Shown: positions 1 through 8,866, numbered from the stretch's first letter. The stretch is DNA of 43,738 nt from Desulfofustis sp. (GCA_013042475.1 JABDQA010000019.1:1-43738), one strand, 5' to 3'. A program made the numbers and translations. The notes: generated by a model from the sequence alone, not told the origin.

Positions 1-1
1 C

Positions 2-274
2 ATTGGAGTCAGAATTTCGTCAAATCGGGCTGCTGCTGAAATATGCCGTCAGGCTGGTGGAATGATTACGGCGACCAGTGCCAATGTCAGTGGTGAACAG
101 CCGGCCTGGTCGGTTGAGGAGCTGATAAGCAGCTTTTCGAGCTCAATAGAGCTGATTGTCGATGGTGGTCATCTTGACCAGGTACCGCCGTCAACAGTGC
201 TCAGGAGCGAGGGCAATGAACTGGTGTTGGTCAGGTCAGGCCGAATAGCTCTCGACGACATCAATGCACGGTAA
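2..274 (+). CDS. tsaC: TsaC/YrdC/Sua5-family L-threonylcarbamoyladenylate synthase, C-terminal part (cut by window edge)
   Basis: The enzyme makes threonylcarbamoyl-AMP from threonine, bicarbonate and ATP, the first step of the t6A37 tRNA modification in the cytoplasm. The ORF track begins at an internal Met, but the same frame is open back to base 2, adding about 20 residues (IGVRISSNRAAAEICRQAGG). The visible 90 residues carry the family's late signature: a VR(I/V) strand, then ITATSANVSGE, a linker and DGG...VPPSTVL, which form the end of the YrdC fold. The usual length is about 200 residues, so roughly half the gene lies outside the window. It ends 14 bases before the convergent ettA stop. 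The family is clear; whether this is the short TsaC or a longer Sua5 cannot be told from this end, although it stops soon after the YrdC fold, which favours the short form. Confidence 0.87.
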   Translation: MGVRISSNRAAAEICRQAGGMITATSANVSGEQPAWSVEELISSFSSSIELIVDGGHLDQVPPSTVLRSEGNELVLVRSGRIALDDINAR

Positions 275-288
275 AGCCAGATTCGGTC

Positions 289-1971
289 CTATCTGGTAAG
301 ATGCCGGTATTTGATACGCTGCGGTTGATCTGCCGCGGCGCCAAGTCTTTTTTTCCTGTCCTTTTCATAATCGGAGTAGTTGCCTTCGAACCACACGGTT
401 TGCGAATCCCCTTCAAAGGCCAGGATATGGGTGGCGATCCTGTCAAGAAACCAGCGGTCGTGGCTGATGACGACAACACAGCCGAGATAGTTTTCAAGTG
501 CCTCTTCCAGGGCCCTCAGGGTATTGACATCAAGATCGTTGGTGGGTTCGTCAAGCAGTAGTACATTGCCACCGTCCTTGAGCATTTTAGCCAGATGAAC
601 CCTGTTTCTCTGACCTCCAGAGATCTGTGTGATTTTCTGCTGCTGGTCAGATCCGGAGAAATTGAACCTGGCCACGTAGGCCCTGCTGTTCACCTCTTTG
701 GTGCCGAGCCAGATGGTGTCCTGTCCTTCTGAAATGGCTTCAAATATGGTTTGATCGGGCACTAACGTATCTCTGCTCTGATCCACGTAGGTGAGTTTCA
801 CCGAATCACCGAGACTGATGGTTCCCTCATCAGGTTCCAGCTGATCGGTAATCATGTTGAACAGTGTGGATTTACCTGCCCCATTGGGCCCTATGACACC
901 GACAATACCTCCAGCAGGGAGGGTGAGCTCCAGATTTTGAAATAGAACCCGGTCGCCGAAACATTTCTTTACATTTTGGGCCTCGATAACCTTCTTTCCC
1001 AGTCGCGGTCCCGGGGGTATATAAATTTCCAGGTCTTTTACCTTGTCAGACGTACCTGAATCAAGCAGTTCCTGGTAGGAGTTGATTCGAGCCTTGGATT
1101 TGGATCGTCTGCCCTTGGGCGACATCCGTATCCATTCGAGTTCGCGCTGAAGAGTTTTCTGGCGGTGGCTTTCCTGCTTGTCCTCGACCGCCAACCGTTT
1201 CTGTTTCTGCTCCAGCCAGGAAGAATAATTACCTTTCCAGGGGATACCGGCCCCTCGGTCAAGTTCGAGGATCCAGCCGGCCACATTATCGAGAAAGTAG
1301 CGGTCATGGGTGACCGCGATTACCGTGCCGCTGTAGTCCTGTAAATGCCTTTCAAGCCAGGCTACCGTTTCGGCATCGAGGTGGTTGGTGGGTTCGTCGA
1401 GCAGGAGTATGTCTGGTTTTTTGAGAAGAATTCGGCACAGGGCTACTCGCCGTTTTTCACCTCCGGAAAGGACTCCGCATTTAGTGTCCGAAGGAGGGCA
1501 GCGCAGGGCATCCATCGCCATCTCCAATCTGCTGTCAATATCCCAGGCCGCCGACGCATCGAGTTTTTCCTGAACCTCAGCCTGTTTTTCAATGAGTGTC
1601 TGCATCTCATCATCGCTCATCGGTTCAGCAAATTTCTCGTTGATAGAATTAAATTCGGCCAGTAATGCCAGGGTGTGCTCTACTCCTTCCTCAACAATCT
1701 CTTTTACGGTTTTTTCGGGGTCAAGTAAAGGTTCCTGCTCCAGGTAATCGATTGTGTGGCCAGGGGCCAGGACGGTTTTACCGTCAAACTCTGTATCAAT
1801 ACCTGCCAGGATCCGAAGCAGAGTGGATTTCCCCGAGCCGTTCAAACCGAGAACTCCAATTTTGGCACCATAAAAATAGGATAGGGAAATACTCTTCAGA
1901 ACAGGCCTGTTGTTAAAATTCTTGCTCACCTTGATCATCGAATAGATGATTTTCTGATCATCATTGCTCAT
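289..1971 (-). CDS. ettA: Energy-dependent translational throttle protein EttA (ABC-F ATPase)
   Basis: ABC-F protein that binds the ribosomal E site and gates entry into elongation according to ADP/ATP level. There are two ABC cassettes and no membrane domain. Cassette 1 has Walker A GLNGSGKST (about residue 42), signature LSGGEKRRVAL and Walker B ILLLDEPTNHLD. Cassette 2 has GPNGAGKST, signature ISGGQRNRVHLAKML and VLLLDEPTNDLD. The long basic linker between them (KQKRLAVEDKQES... RRSKSKARINSY) is the P-site tRNA interaction motif. At 560 residues it matches the EttA length (about 555). It is a single-gene unit; the next gene upstream on the same strand ends with a terminator. Assignment to EttA rather than Uup or YheS rests on length and the N-terminal IYSMIKVSK start. 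Confidence 0.93.
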   Translation of the reverse strand: MSNDDQKIIYSMIKVSKNFNNRPVLKSISLSYFYGAKIGVLGLNGSGKSTLLRILAGIDTEFDGKTVLAPGHTIDYLEQEPLLDPEKTVKEIVEEGVEHTLALLAEFNSINEKFAEPMSDDEMQTLIEKQAEVQEKLDASAAWDIDSRLEMAMDALRCPPSDTKCGVLSGGEKRRVALCRILLKKPDILLLDEPTNHLDAETVAWLERHLQDYSGTVIAVTHDRYFLDNVAGWILELDRGAGIPWKGNYSSWLEQKQKRLAVEDKQESHRQKTLQRELEWIRMSPKGRRSKSKARINSYQELLDSGTSDKVKDLEIYIPPGPRLGKKVIEAQNVKKCFGDRVLFQNLELTLPAGGIVGVIGPNGAGKSTLFNMITDQLEPDEGTISLGDSVKLTYVDQSRDTLVPDQTIFEAISEGQDTIWLGTKEVNSRAYVARFNFSGSDQQQKITQISGGQRNRVHLAKMLKDGGNVLLLDEPTNDLDVNTLRALEEALENYLGCVVVISHDRWFLDRIATHILAFEGDSQTVWFEGNYSDYEKDRKKRLGAAADQPQRIKYRHLTR

Positions 1972-2024
1972 ATCTCTAATTCCTTTGGTCGATGGGAGAA
2001 ATAAATGACCACTCTACCGTGGAA

Positions 2025-2063
2025 CAAAAAAAAAGGGAACAGACGGATTGACCGCCTGTCCCC
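2025..2063 (-). terminator. Rho-independent terminator after the rhodanese gene
   Basis: Read on the minus strand, an interrupted hairpin (GGGGACAGGCGG / CCGTCTGTTCCC, loop TCAAT) is followed by a run of nine to ten T. It lies 26 bases past the rhodanese stop and separates that unit from ettA. Confidence 0.8.
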
Positions 2064-2088
2064 TGGTTCTAGTCAGTTCTCTGAGTGC

Positions 2089-3432
2089 TTAGCCTTGTTT
2101 GGCCGGGATGATTATTGGGCAATCGCATTCCGCATCCGATATGTCAAGGAGCAGAAATTTGACGTCAAACCCGTTCCCGATTAGTTCCCTATAGGCAAGA
2201 TCGGCCCGGGCACCGGTGGAGCAATGGACGAAGATCCGTTTATCCTTTGGCAGTTCATTCATCCGTTTGGGGATTTCATCCAATGGTATATTAACCGTGT
2301 TGGTGAATATACCCAATTCAGCCACTTCGTCTTTGGTGCGGGCGTCGACAACGAAAGTGTCGGGCAACTCTCCCATTATCGCCTGACGAAATTCTGCGAC
2401 GGAGACCTCTCCCTTGCCGAGCTTTCTGACCCAGCGGATCTCATTGGAGAAGATCGGTCCTGATTCGACTTCAGCGCCCGAGGCCACCCAGCCCTGAAAA
2501 TTGCCTTTGACCATCGCAACTGTTTTGAAACCCTCATCTTTGAGGTCTTCGTATGCGTCCTGGGCTTCTTCCATGTTATCGCTGTAAACCACCACCGGGG
2601 CATTACGCGGAATGTCATCCATGCGGTTTTCAAGCTCATCATAATGTATCTGTACTGAGCGTGGGATTCTTCCCTTAACTGGAGCATCGCCTTTGCGCAG
2701 GTCGATGAGGACTATATTTCCCTTACCGACAAACTGATTGGAGGCATAAACCGGGTAACCTTCCTCACTCCAGGCAGGTTCACCAGCTAAAAATGCTCGC
2801 ACGTTGGTATAGCCAAGTTTTTTCGCCAGACCGGCGTTTGCGGTGGACATCCCTCAGGTATAGCCCCCACAGTAAAAGACGAGTAATTTATCTTTGTCTT
2901 GAGGCAGAACTTCAGCTTTTTTCTCTTTCAACTTAGGTACTGGAATCGACACCGCCGTTGGCAGATGTCCCTGGTTATAACGTAATTCAGGACGTGCATC
3001 TACTAAAGTCATAGGTACCTGATCCTCGAGGAGCTGGTACAATTCATCAACGTTAATCTCGGTGACACCCTCGGGAAGCTTGGCAAGTTTGGGTTTGATC
3101 ACCGTGGCAAACTTGTCTTCTCCGCGCTGCTCCCACCTGATGATCGCCGCTTCTCCTTTTTTGGCATATTCTATGCCCTCGGTTTGGTCATCGAAGCGCA
3201 CCATCATGGTTTTGGCGGCAGCCCCGCTGCCGACAGTGATTGAGATGGTTTTAGCTTTGTTGGAGCGGCCAACTACTGGTCCTTTTAAGACAAATGGGTC
3301 CTTCTTCTCGGCAACCGCAGGCTTGGCTTCCTGGCTGGCCGTGGTGGCACCTTGCTGTTGAGCGCACCCTGACATAATCAGCGCCAGCATCAATGCCACA
3401 GGAATGAAATTAATAAAACTTCTGATCTTCAT
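2089..3432 (-). CDS. extH: Rhodanese-domain lipoprotein, predicted selenoprotein (in-frame UGA), ExtH-like
   Basis: The ORF track shows two ORFs (3438-2854 and 2850-2089), but they are in the same frame separated by one TGA (2856-2854) and a Gly codon. Read through, the product is 447 residues: lipoprotein signal peptide with lipobox LIMSGC, a small beta domain, then three rhodanese domains. Domain 1 reads VDARPELRYNQGHLPTAVSIP ... YCGGYT-U-GMS, where U takes the place of the second Cys common in CGGxxC rhodaneses. Domain 2 has VVYSDN in place of a catalytic Cys loop and is probably inactive. Domain 3 has an intact loop HCSTGARA and a late CDC. The start at 3432 is preferred because GGGAG lies 8 bases upstream; the alternative ATG at 3438 has only a 2-base gap and would give 449 residues. 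Tandem rhodanese lipoproteins near multiheme cytochromes occur in selenite/tellurite (ext) loci; the ExtH name is from memory and tentative. A nonsense mutation cannot be formally excluded. Confidence 0.82.
2824..2836 (-). promoter_or_regulatory. Candidate bacterial SECIS hairpin in the rhodanese gene
   Basis: RNA reads CGCC-GGUCU-GGCG, four Watson-Crick pairs closing a GGUCU loop, with the loop starting 22 bases after the UGA. The E. coli fdhF SECIS also presents GGUC(U) in its apical loop at nearly the same distance. The flanks are A-rich and do not extend the stem, so the structure is short. Confidence 0.6.
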
Positions 3433-3610
3433 TGTCATGTCTCCCGTGTGATTTTTTAGTATGGCAGTTATCTGCGAATGAAAGCACTACGATGATCACC
3501 ACAGATACGTAATGGATAAATTAAATAATTAAACGATTAAAAATGTACCACAAAACTTATCTTGTGCAACGTATTTTTTCCTACAACCGGTTATCTCAGC
3601 AGGCAGAATA

Positions 3611-3643
3611 AAAGCCCGCATACACTAAGCATACGGGCTTTTT
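3611..3643 (-). terminator. Terminator after the multiheme cytochrome gene
   Basis: Hairpin AAAGCCCG ... CGGGCTTT with a T-rich tail on both strands, 23 bases past the cytochrome stop. It implies that the rhodanese gene downstream has its own promoter in the AT-rich stretch 3445-3610. No clear -35/-10 pair was picked there. Confidence 0.75.
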
Positions 3644-3665
3644 CAAAAAAACAAGGATCAGCGGT

Positions 3666-5009
3666 TTACCTCCAGATCCACTCGGTTTTCAGGTCGATGG
3701 TTTTTTCCTCTTCGAAGAATACCACTTCATTTCCGTCAAACTCACCGAAGGGGACATAGTATAAGGTCACCGTCACATTCAGTTCGTCTTTGAGAAGTTC
3801 ACGCCTGGTTTTCCCATCTTTTTCGACATCTTCAAATGGGTAGGCTATCTCAAAGGTTTCATGGGTGCTCTTCAATGGAGCCAGGCTCGTTTCGCGCAAA
3901 ATACCACTCTTTTCATAGGGCCCCCGGCCCATTTCTTTACCTCGTCCAAACCTTCCGGGAAAAGGCATGTAAATGCGCTGCTCATTGTAAACAACGGTCT
4001 CATCGCTCGTCTCGGCGGTCACATCCAGGACCAGCCTATTCGGAGTCGGTCAGCCGTCTGGTATGGCATGCCCGGATTTATTGTACATCGAAACATCGAT
4101 GACTCCAATGGGGACGACTCCTTCTTCTTTGTTTTTCCGCCAGAAAAGTGACTGGGACTCCACCTTGACGTCAAGAGCCATCTCGATCATGGAGTCGTCA
4201 CGGTAGGATTGCATGTTGTGCCCCAGTTCCGATTTATACATATGGCATTCCTGACAGGACTCGCTTCCCCCGTGGGCAACATAGGCAAACAGATAGCTGC
4301 CGTATGCGGTGGCACACTGTGAGGGGTGTTCCAGCTCGAAATTAGGCCCCTGGCCATGACACTGACCGCAGAAAATGGATTCGCCGATTGCAGGAGCTTC
4401 TGCCATCAGAGAATACTCATCGTCGTCGTGATCGCCTTCCTGCCCCCCATATACCGTATCGGGCTGTGGGTAGCCATCGGCGTACTTATGGATCAAGGCT
4501 ATTTTGTTATGGCAGACCATGCAGCCAATATTCAGGCTTTCGATGGTCTCCTCCAACTCTTCGGCTTTATCATCATCACCATCTCGATAGGCCTGCTGCC
4601 ATCCCCTGATGGTGGCGACTATCTCACGGGCCACGTCATCGGTGGCTTCATCGAGTTGCGGCAAATGACATTTGGCACATAGCATCAGGTGTTCTACCGT
4701 GATATCGTCGTCACTTTTGACACCTGAATAAGGAAATAGCTTTAGTCCTTTTTCAATTGTCGTAATGATCGTGGGAGCGGTTCTGGGGGAGCCGAGGACA
4801 GATCGAGCGTGCAAAGATTCTTCCCACTCATCGTATATTTCTTCGTGACAGTCCGCGCACCTGCTTGAATCATACCGCTCGGCTAGTTCGGCAATTGTCG
4901 TCGCCTTGGGCGGTGGTTCCGGCTTCGGCCCCCCGGCGCCAGATGCATTAAGGGCCAGCATTATGCAGCCGGCACAACCGATCAGCCCGAAAATTAAAGC
5001 TCTTTTCAT
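3666..5009 (-). CDS. extKL: Pentaheme c-type cytochrome, predicted selenoprotein (in-frame UGA), ExtKL-like
   Basis: Two track ORFs (5009-4050 and 4022-3666) share one frame. The only interruption is a TGA at 4052-4050, followed by nine sense codons before the next Met. Read through, the protein has 447 residues: a Sec signal peptide (MKRALIFGLIGCAGC...), five CxxCH haem sites (CADCH, CAKCH, CMVCH, CGQCH, CQECH) in residues about 56-260, then a beta-rich C-terminal domain beginning KSGHAIPDG-U-PTPNRLVLDV. The segment after the TGA is a natural continuation: many multiheme proteins carry a GHxxP(T/D)GxP...LxLxV element here. Sec would be residue 320. Expected role: periplasmic electron transfer, possibly to a chalcogen oxyanion. 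AAGGAGGAATT gives a strong ribosome site. Its neighbour downstream is another predicted selenoprotein. The ExtKL (seleno)protein name is recalled, not searched. Confidence 0.82.
4024..4044 (-). promoter_or_regulatory. Candidate SECIS-like hairpin in the cytochrome gene
   Basis: RNA reads UCC-(GAAU)-AGG-CUGGU-CCU-GGA: a 3-bp upper stem, a 5' bulge and a 3-bp lower stem, with GGU in the loop about 18 bases after the UGA. The position fits a bacterial SECIS, but the helix is weaker than in the other two genes. Confidence 0.4.
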
Positions 5010-5060
5010 AATTCCTCCTTGGTTAAGTATTAACGGGTTGAAAAAGGAAAAGAAAAACAG

Positions 5061-5093
5061 GCGGCCGGGGATGGTAATAATGTCTCTGGCCGC
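5061..5093 (-). promoter_or_regulatory. Strong hairpin in the leader of the cytochrome gene
   Basis: GCGGCC-g-GGGA ... TCTC-t-GGCCGC forms a nearly continuous stem about 50 bases upstream of the cytochrome start. There is no T-run, so it is not an ordinary terminator. The rest of the 239-base gap (5010-5248) holds an inverted repeat GCAAAAC/GTTTTGC (5172-5197) and a TTGACT at about 5209-5214 on the minus strand with a poor -10. No gene is seen in it. Confidence 0.4.
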
Positions 5094-5248
5094 AAGGGTG
5101 AGCGCGAGAAGGGTATCAAGTGTGTAAGCGGTGATATAAGCACCAGATCAACTCCAAATTATCGTGTATTTGCAAAACACCAAAACTATTGTTTTGCCTA
5201 CTGTAATAGCGGCTGAAAGTCAATTGCCACAATGTCATATAGAATAAA

Positions 5249-6556
5249 TTAAATAATTGATATTACTGGCAATGTATCTCGGTTAAAAAAATGGTGGGCG
5301 GCGAGATAGATCAATTCCGGATCCATAGCACCGGTGACCTCCCGTATTGAGTGCATCGCCCAGGTCGGAACGCCAACATCGACACCTTCAACACCTAGTA
5401 CGGCGCTGGTCAAGGGACCGATGGTCGAACCGCAAGCCATATCGCTTCTCATGATGAAATCCTGGGTCTGCACGCCGATCTCAGCGCACAGCAATTTGAA
5501 CATAGCGCCACTGCGCGAGTTAGAGCAGTAGCGCTGGGAGCTGTTTATCTTAATGACAGGACCCTTGTTCAATACGACCTGGTGGTCGGTGTCGCCCTTG
5601 TCGGAGAAGTTGGGATGGCTGGCGTGGGCGTTGTCGAATGAGATGAAAAAAGAGCGGTTGATGGCCATGGCTTGATCTTCAACACTGCCGCATATTCTGG
5701 CTAAGACTGATGAAGAAAAATTGCTTAAAGCGCCGCTGCTGCTGGTTGAGCCTATTTCTTCATGGTTGGTGAATATGAGCATGCAGTTCGAAGGGCCCTC
5801 TTTATCCAGGAGTGCCTGTAAAGCAATGAAACAACTCAGCAGATTATCGAGTCTCGGCCCACATATGAACTCGTGGTCAAGTCCGAAGTAACGGGGCGGG
5901 GCGCAGTCGTAGCAGAAAAGATCGTAGCCGAGAACCGAACGGGCGGCGAGGTCACTATTGGCTGCGTTGAGGCGTTCGAGCAGCAGACAATGCCACTGGT
6001 CCTCCGAGGAGACATTCTGGGCAAATATGGGGCAGATATCATTCTGAGCGTTTATCTCTTTGCCCTCATTAACTTTTCTGTCCAGGTGAATGGCGAGACT
6101 TGGTATGTAGAGAACCGGCTTTTGAAAGTCGATGAGACAGGAGCAGGCGGATCCGTCTTCGGTGAGAACGGTTACTCTACCTGCCAGAGAAAGCTCCCGG
6201 TCAAACCAGGTGTTGAGCAGTACACCTCCATACTTCTCTACGCTGAACTGGAAATATGGAGAGAGGGGAGAGCGCGGATGGGGCTTGAGTTGAAGACTGG
6301 GGCTGTCGGTATGGGCCCCGGCAATTCTGAAACCTTGTTGGGTGAAATTTCCCTTACCAGTGGTGAACGCGACCACTGAACCATTTCTGGTAATCGCATA
6401 TTTTCCCTCTTGATCGATGGCCCATTTCTCATTTTCATTGAGAATGTTAAAGCCGGCGATCTTCAGAATTCGGACGATATTGGCGGCGGCGTGAAATGGA
6501 GTTGGGGTTGAGCCTATAAATGTAAAAAGCGAATCGGGTAGGGACTGATTACTCAT
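5249..6556 (-). CDS. apeB: M18-family aspartyl aminopeptidase
   Basis: Cytosolic dinuclear zinc exopeptidase that removes N-terminal acidic or neutral residues. The 435 residues match the family length. The metal and catalytic motifs are in order: AGAHTDSPSLQLKP (His near residue 95), a binding Asp in GPRLDNL, NHEEIGS (catalytic Glu pair), SFDNAHASHPN, and a late PTWAMHSIREVTGA with the last His ligand. Nothing is missing. It is followed by a 66-base gap upstream to another minus-strand gene, so the two may be co-transcribed, with the unknown membrane protein first. No sign of transfer. Confidence 0.93.
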   Translation of the reverse strand: MSNQSLPDSLFTFIGSTPTPFHAAANIVRILKIAGFNILNENEKWAIDQEGKYAITRNGSVVAFTTGKGNFTQQGFRIAGAHTDSPSLQLKPHPRSPLSPYFQFSVEKYGGVLLNTWFDRELSLAGRVTVLTEDGSACSCLIDFQKPVLYIPSLAIHLDRKVNEGKEINAQNDICPIFAQNVSSEDQWHCLLLERLNAANSDLAARSVLGYDLFCYDCAPPRYFGLDHEFICGPRLDNLLSCFIALQALLDKEGPSNCMLIFTNHEEIGSTSSSGALSNFSSSVLARICGSVEDQAMAINRSFFISFDNAHASHPNFSDKGDTDHQVVLNKGPVIKINSSQRYCSNSRSGAMFKLLCAEIGVQTQDFIMRSDMACGSTIGPLTSAVLGVEGVDVGVPTWAMHSIREVTGAMDPELIYLAAHHFFNRDTLPVISII

Positions 6557-6622
6557 AACTGCCTGAATGGTTTTGATTCAACGGTAAGGGAAGCATACCA
6601 GAGAATGGCACATGCCATGCAA

Positions 6623-7627
6623 CTACTGGTATTTGACCTTCAAGTCATAGAGCGTATCAAGGTAGAAATCGCGCATTTGCAATTTTATCCGGCTCGACTC
6701 TATTTCGATGATCAGATTATCGATCGCATCCTTAATGGCGATCCCGTATTTATTTCTCCCTTCGCGGTTTGCCTGTTCAATGATGAGAATAGAATAAAAA
6801 TTGACCACCATGCGTGACATGGAATCTCTGCGGAACAGGTAGAGCCTGCCGCCCATGGTATTGAGGAAAAATCCAGCGTAGGAATAAAGAGGGTCATGAC
6901 CAATTTCGAGGTTGAAACGTGTTTTGAGACACTCTGGCTCTTTGGTGAGCCTGTAGAAATCGAACAGTGTCTGTTCGAATGTCGCACGTTCTCGATCGAG
7001 GATGCCTTTAAGTAAAAGAATATTTTTTTTGCCGATTATACGGAAAAAATGTGCAGTATTTTGAAGAATTGTAAACAAATCATCAGTTTCGCCGCTGACG
7101 ATGGGAGGGTTGTTTACAAGTTTCTGGATGAGTTCTGGAAAATAGACCGAACTAGGGGATGCGAGCTGAAAATCTTTGATATATTGCCTGCTATCGAGCG
7201 TATTTAAGAAAGTTTCAACATTATCCGCCAGTTCACTGCACGATAGATCCTGATCCCCCCCAGCACCAAAAGGGGATACGCCTTGAGCACCGGTACCACC
7301 ACTTTCTCCTGGCAGACCAGAAGTCGCTTGCTCTGCTGAATCCGATCGATCAGTGGTACCGGCGGAATCGACCTGGCTGAGTTCCAGTGTGCCAGTTGAT
7401 GCATCACCATTCTCAGGTGTTCCAGCAGAACCGACGACTCCTGTACTCTGCTGCGAATCGGGAGATAAACCGATAGTGTTACGAAATCCAGTTATGGACT
7501 CCGGGCTCAGAAAGAATACCAGGAGCAAGATTAAGATTACGATTGTCAGCAAGGCGATGATTATATAAGGGATAATCGATCTGGAGCCGCCAGGTTTGTC
7601 GAGTTGCTCTAAGCCTTGGTCTTCCAT
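6623..7627 (-). CDS. Unrecognised single-pass membrane-anchored protein
   Basis: No family is recognised. Residues 1-19 are cytoplasmic; residues about 20-43 (IIPYIIIALLTIVILILLLVFFL) form one membrane helix with no signal cleavage site. Residues about 55-135 are a low-complexity Ser/Thr/Gly/Gln linker. Residues 135-334 form a mostly helical domain (LADNVETFLNTLDSRQYIKD ... RDFYLDTLYDLKVKYQ) with two Cys (DLSCSEL and PECLKT) that could pair in the periplasm. The layout is that of an anchored periplasmic domain on a flexible tether. It lies upstream of apeB on the same strand and divergent from ppaC. The start is uncertain, but the first Met fits the topology. Confidence 0.75.
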   Translation of the reverse strand: MEDQGLEQLDKPGGSRSIIPYIIIALLTIVILILLLVFFLSPESITGFRNTIGLSPDSQQSTGVVGSAGTPENGDASTGTLELSQVDSAGTTDRSDSAEQATSGLPGESGGTGAQGVSPFGAGGDQDLSCSELADNVETFLNTLDSRQYIKDFQLASPSSVYFPELIQKLVNNPPIVSGETDDLFTILQNTAHFFRIIGKKNILLLKGILDRERATFEQTLFDFYRLTKEPECLKTRFNLEIGHDPLYSYAGFFLNTMGGRLYLFRRDSMSRMVVNFYSILIIEQANREGRNKYGIAIKDAIDNLIIEIESSRIKLQMRDFYLDTLYDLKVKYQ

Positions 7628-7821
7628 CAGGTCTAGGTAGGTAAATTATTGAAATAGTAGTAATCTGCCTCGACCCAATATAACGGGTCGCCGATCATAA
7701 GTCACGAGGGAAATAATCATCGTCAAGGGGCTCAAAAGACATAGATATTCAAGATCTTAGTGGCATAAAGATTAGGATGAACTGGTTTAATTATGAATGG
7801 CCGTTCACCAACCTTTTATAC
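7628..7821. other. Divergent intergenic region with no gene seen
   Basis: Together with the ppaC leader this makes a 309-base gap between divergent genes. ORFs here are short and without coding features. An inverted pair CGACCC/GGGTCG (about 7672-7690) is the only visible structure. It presumably contains the promoter of the membrane-protein/apeB unit, but no convincing hexamer pair was found for that direction. Confidence 0.4.
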
Positions 7822-7850
7822 TTGACGGTCTGAGGTGAAAACACTATTTT
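7822..7850 (+). promoter_or_regulatory. Predicted sigma-70 promoter of ppaC
   Basis: TTGACG, 17-base spacer, TATTTT, about 87 bases upstream of the chosen ppaC start. Confidence 0.6.
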
Positions 7851-7936
7851 AAGCGACTGTTTTAACGAACAAGCAGGTCTGTTCATGACTTGCCTTGAAG
7901 CCTTTAAACAATCAACATTTATCGGAGGATAAAAAA

Positions 7937-8866
7937 ATGACTGTATGCGTAGTTGGCCACTCGAGCCCGGATACCGATTCTGTAACTTCTGCCATAGCTT
8001 ATGCTGCTCTTCTCAATGCTCAGGGAACTGATGCTAAAGCCTGTATGCAGTGCGATGCTGATGGGCTCAATCCCGAATCCAAGCTTGTGCTCGACCGTTT
8101 CGGTCTGGCCGCCCCGGAAGCAATTGCCGATGCCGGTGGCAAGCAGCTAGCTCTTGTTGATTTCAGTGATATTGCCCAGGGCCCTGCAAATCTTGGTGAT
8201 GGTGAAGTCGTGGCTATCGTCGATCATCATAAGATTGGTGATGTGACCACCAACAACCCAATCCTTTTCCGAGCCGAACCGGTTGGCTGCACCGGTACCG
8301 TTCTCAACAAGATGTTCAAAGAAGCTGGTGTTGAAATACCCAAAAATGTTGCTGGCGGCATGCTCTGCGCAATTCTGAGTGATACTGTGAATTTTAAGTC
8401 GCCCACCTGTACCGACGATGACAAAGCTGCAGTCGCAGAGCTTAAGGAAGTTGCTGGTGTCACAGATACCGATGAGCTCTTCATGGATATGCTCAAAGCC
8501 AAGTCTGCGGTTGATGGCGTCCCCGCCAAAGATCTGCTTTTCCGCGATTACAAGGATTTTGATATGAAGGGCAACAAAGTTGGTGTTGGACAGCTTGAAC
8601 TTGCTACCATCGATCAGGTGACTGCTGTTCGTGACGAGTTGGTCAAAGCAATGGAAGAGGTCAAAGCCGATGGTCGTCATTCTGTACTGCTTATGCTCAC
8701 CGACGTGGTCAAGGAAGGAACTGACCTGGTTGTTATTTCCGACGATCCTGCCATGATCGAAAGCGCTTTCAACTCCAAGTTGGACGGTGGCTCGATGTGG
8801 ATTGATGGCATGATGAGCCGCAAGAAGCAGACAGTACCCAATCTGCAGGAGGCATTCGGCTGCTAA
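7937..8866 (+). CDS. ppaC: Manganese-dependent inorganic pyrophosphatase (family II, DHH)
   Basis: Hydrolyses pyrophosphate to two phosphates in the cytosol and pulls biosynthetic reactions forward. The start is set at the second Met (7937, MTVCVVGHSSPDTDSV) because CGGAGG lies 8 bases upstream; the track's start at 7895 would add 14 residues without a ribosome site. The resulting 309 residues match the CBS-less family II enzyme. The metal-binding motifs are GHSSPDTDS (His and two Asp), the DF motif at LALVDFSD, and AIVDHHKIGD (the DHH signature). The C-terminal DHHA2 domain holds a conserved basic SRKKQ motif (MMSRKKQTVP). It is a single gene with its own promoter and terminator. Soluble family II pyrophosphatases are common in sulfate reducers. 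Confidence 0.95.
   Translation: MTVCVVGHSSPDTDSVTSAIAYAALLNAQGTDAKACMQCDADGLNPESKLVLDRFGLAAPEAIADAGGKQLALVDFSDIAQGPANLGDGEVVAIVDHHKIGDVTTNNPILFRAEPVGCTGTVLNKMFKEAGVEIPKNVAGGMLCAILSDTVNFKSPTCTDDDKAAVAELKEVAGVTDTDELFMDMLKAKSAVDGVPAKDLLFRDYKDFDMKGNKVGVGQLELATIDQVTAVRDELVKAMEEVKADGRHSVLLMLTDVVKEGTDLVVISDDPAMIESAFNSKLDGGSMWIDGMMSRKKQTVPNLQEAFGC

Noticed and set aside
2854-2856. TGA in the rhodanese gene as a pseudogene lesion
   Set aside because: No other lesion exists in either half, it is at a redox Cys position, and a SECIS-like hairpin follows. Two nearby genes show the same pattern.
5873-6379. 168-residue plus-strand ORF inside apeB
   Set aside because: Shadow of the M18 peptidase; no ribosome site and no recognisable domain.
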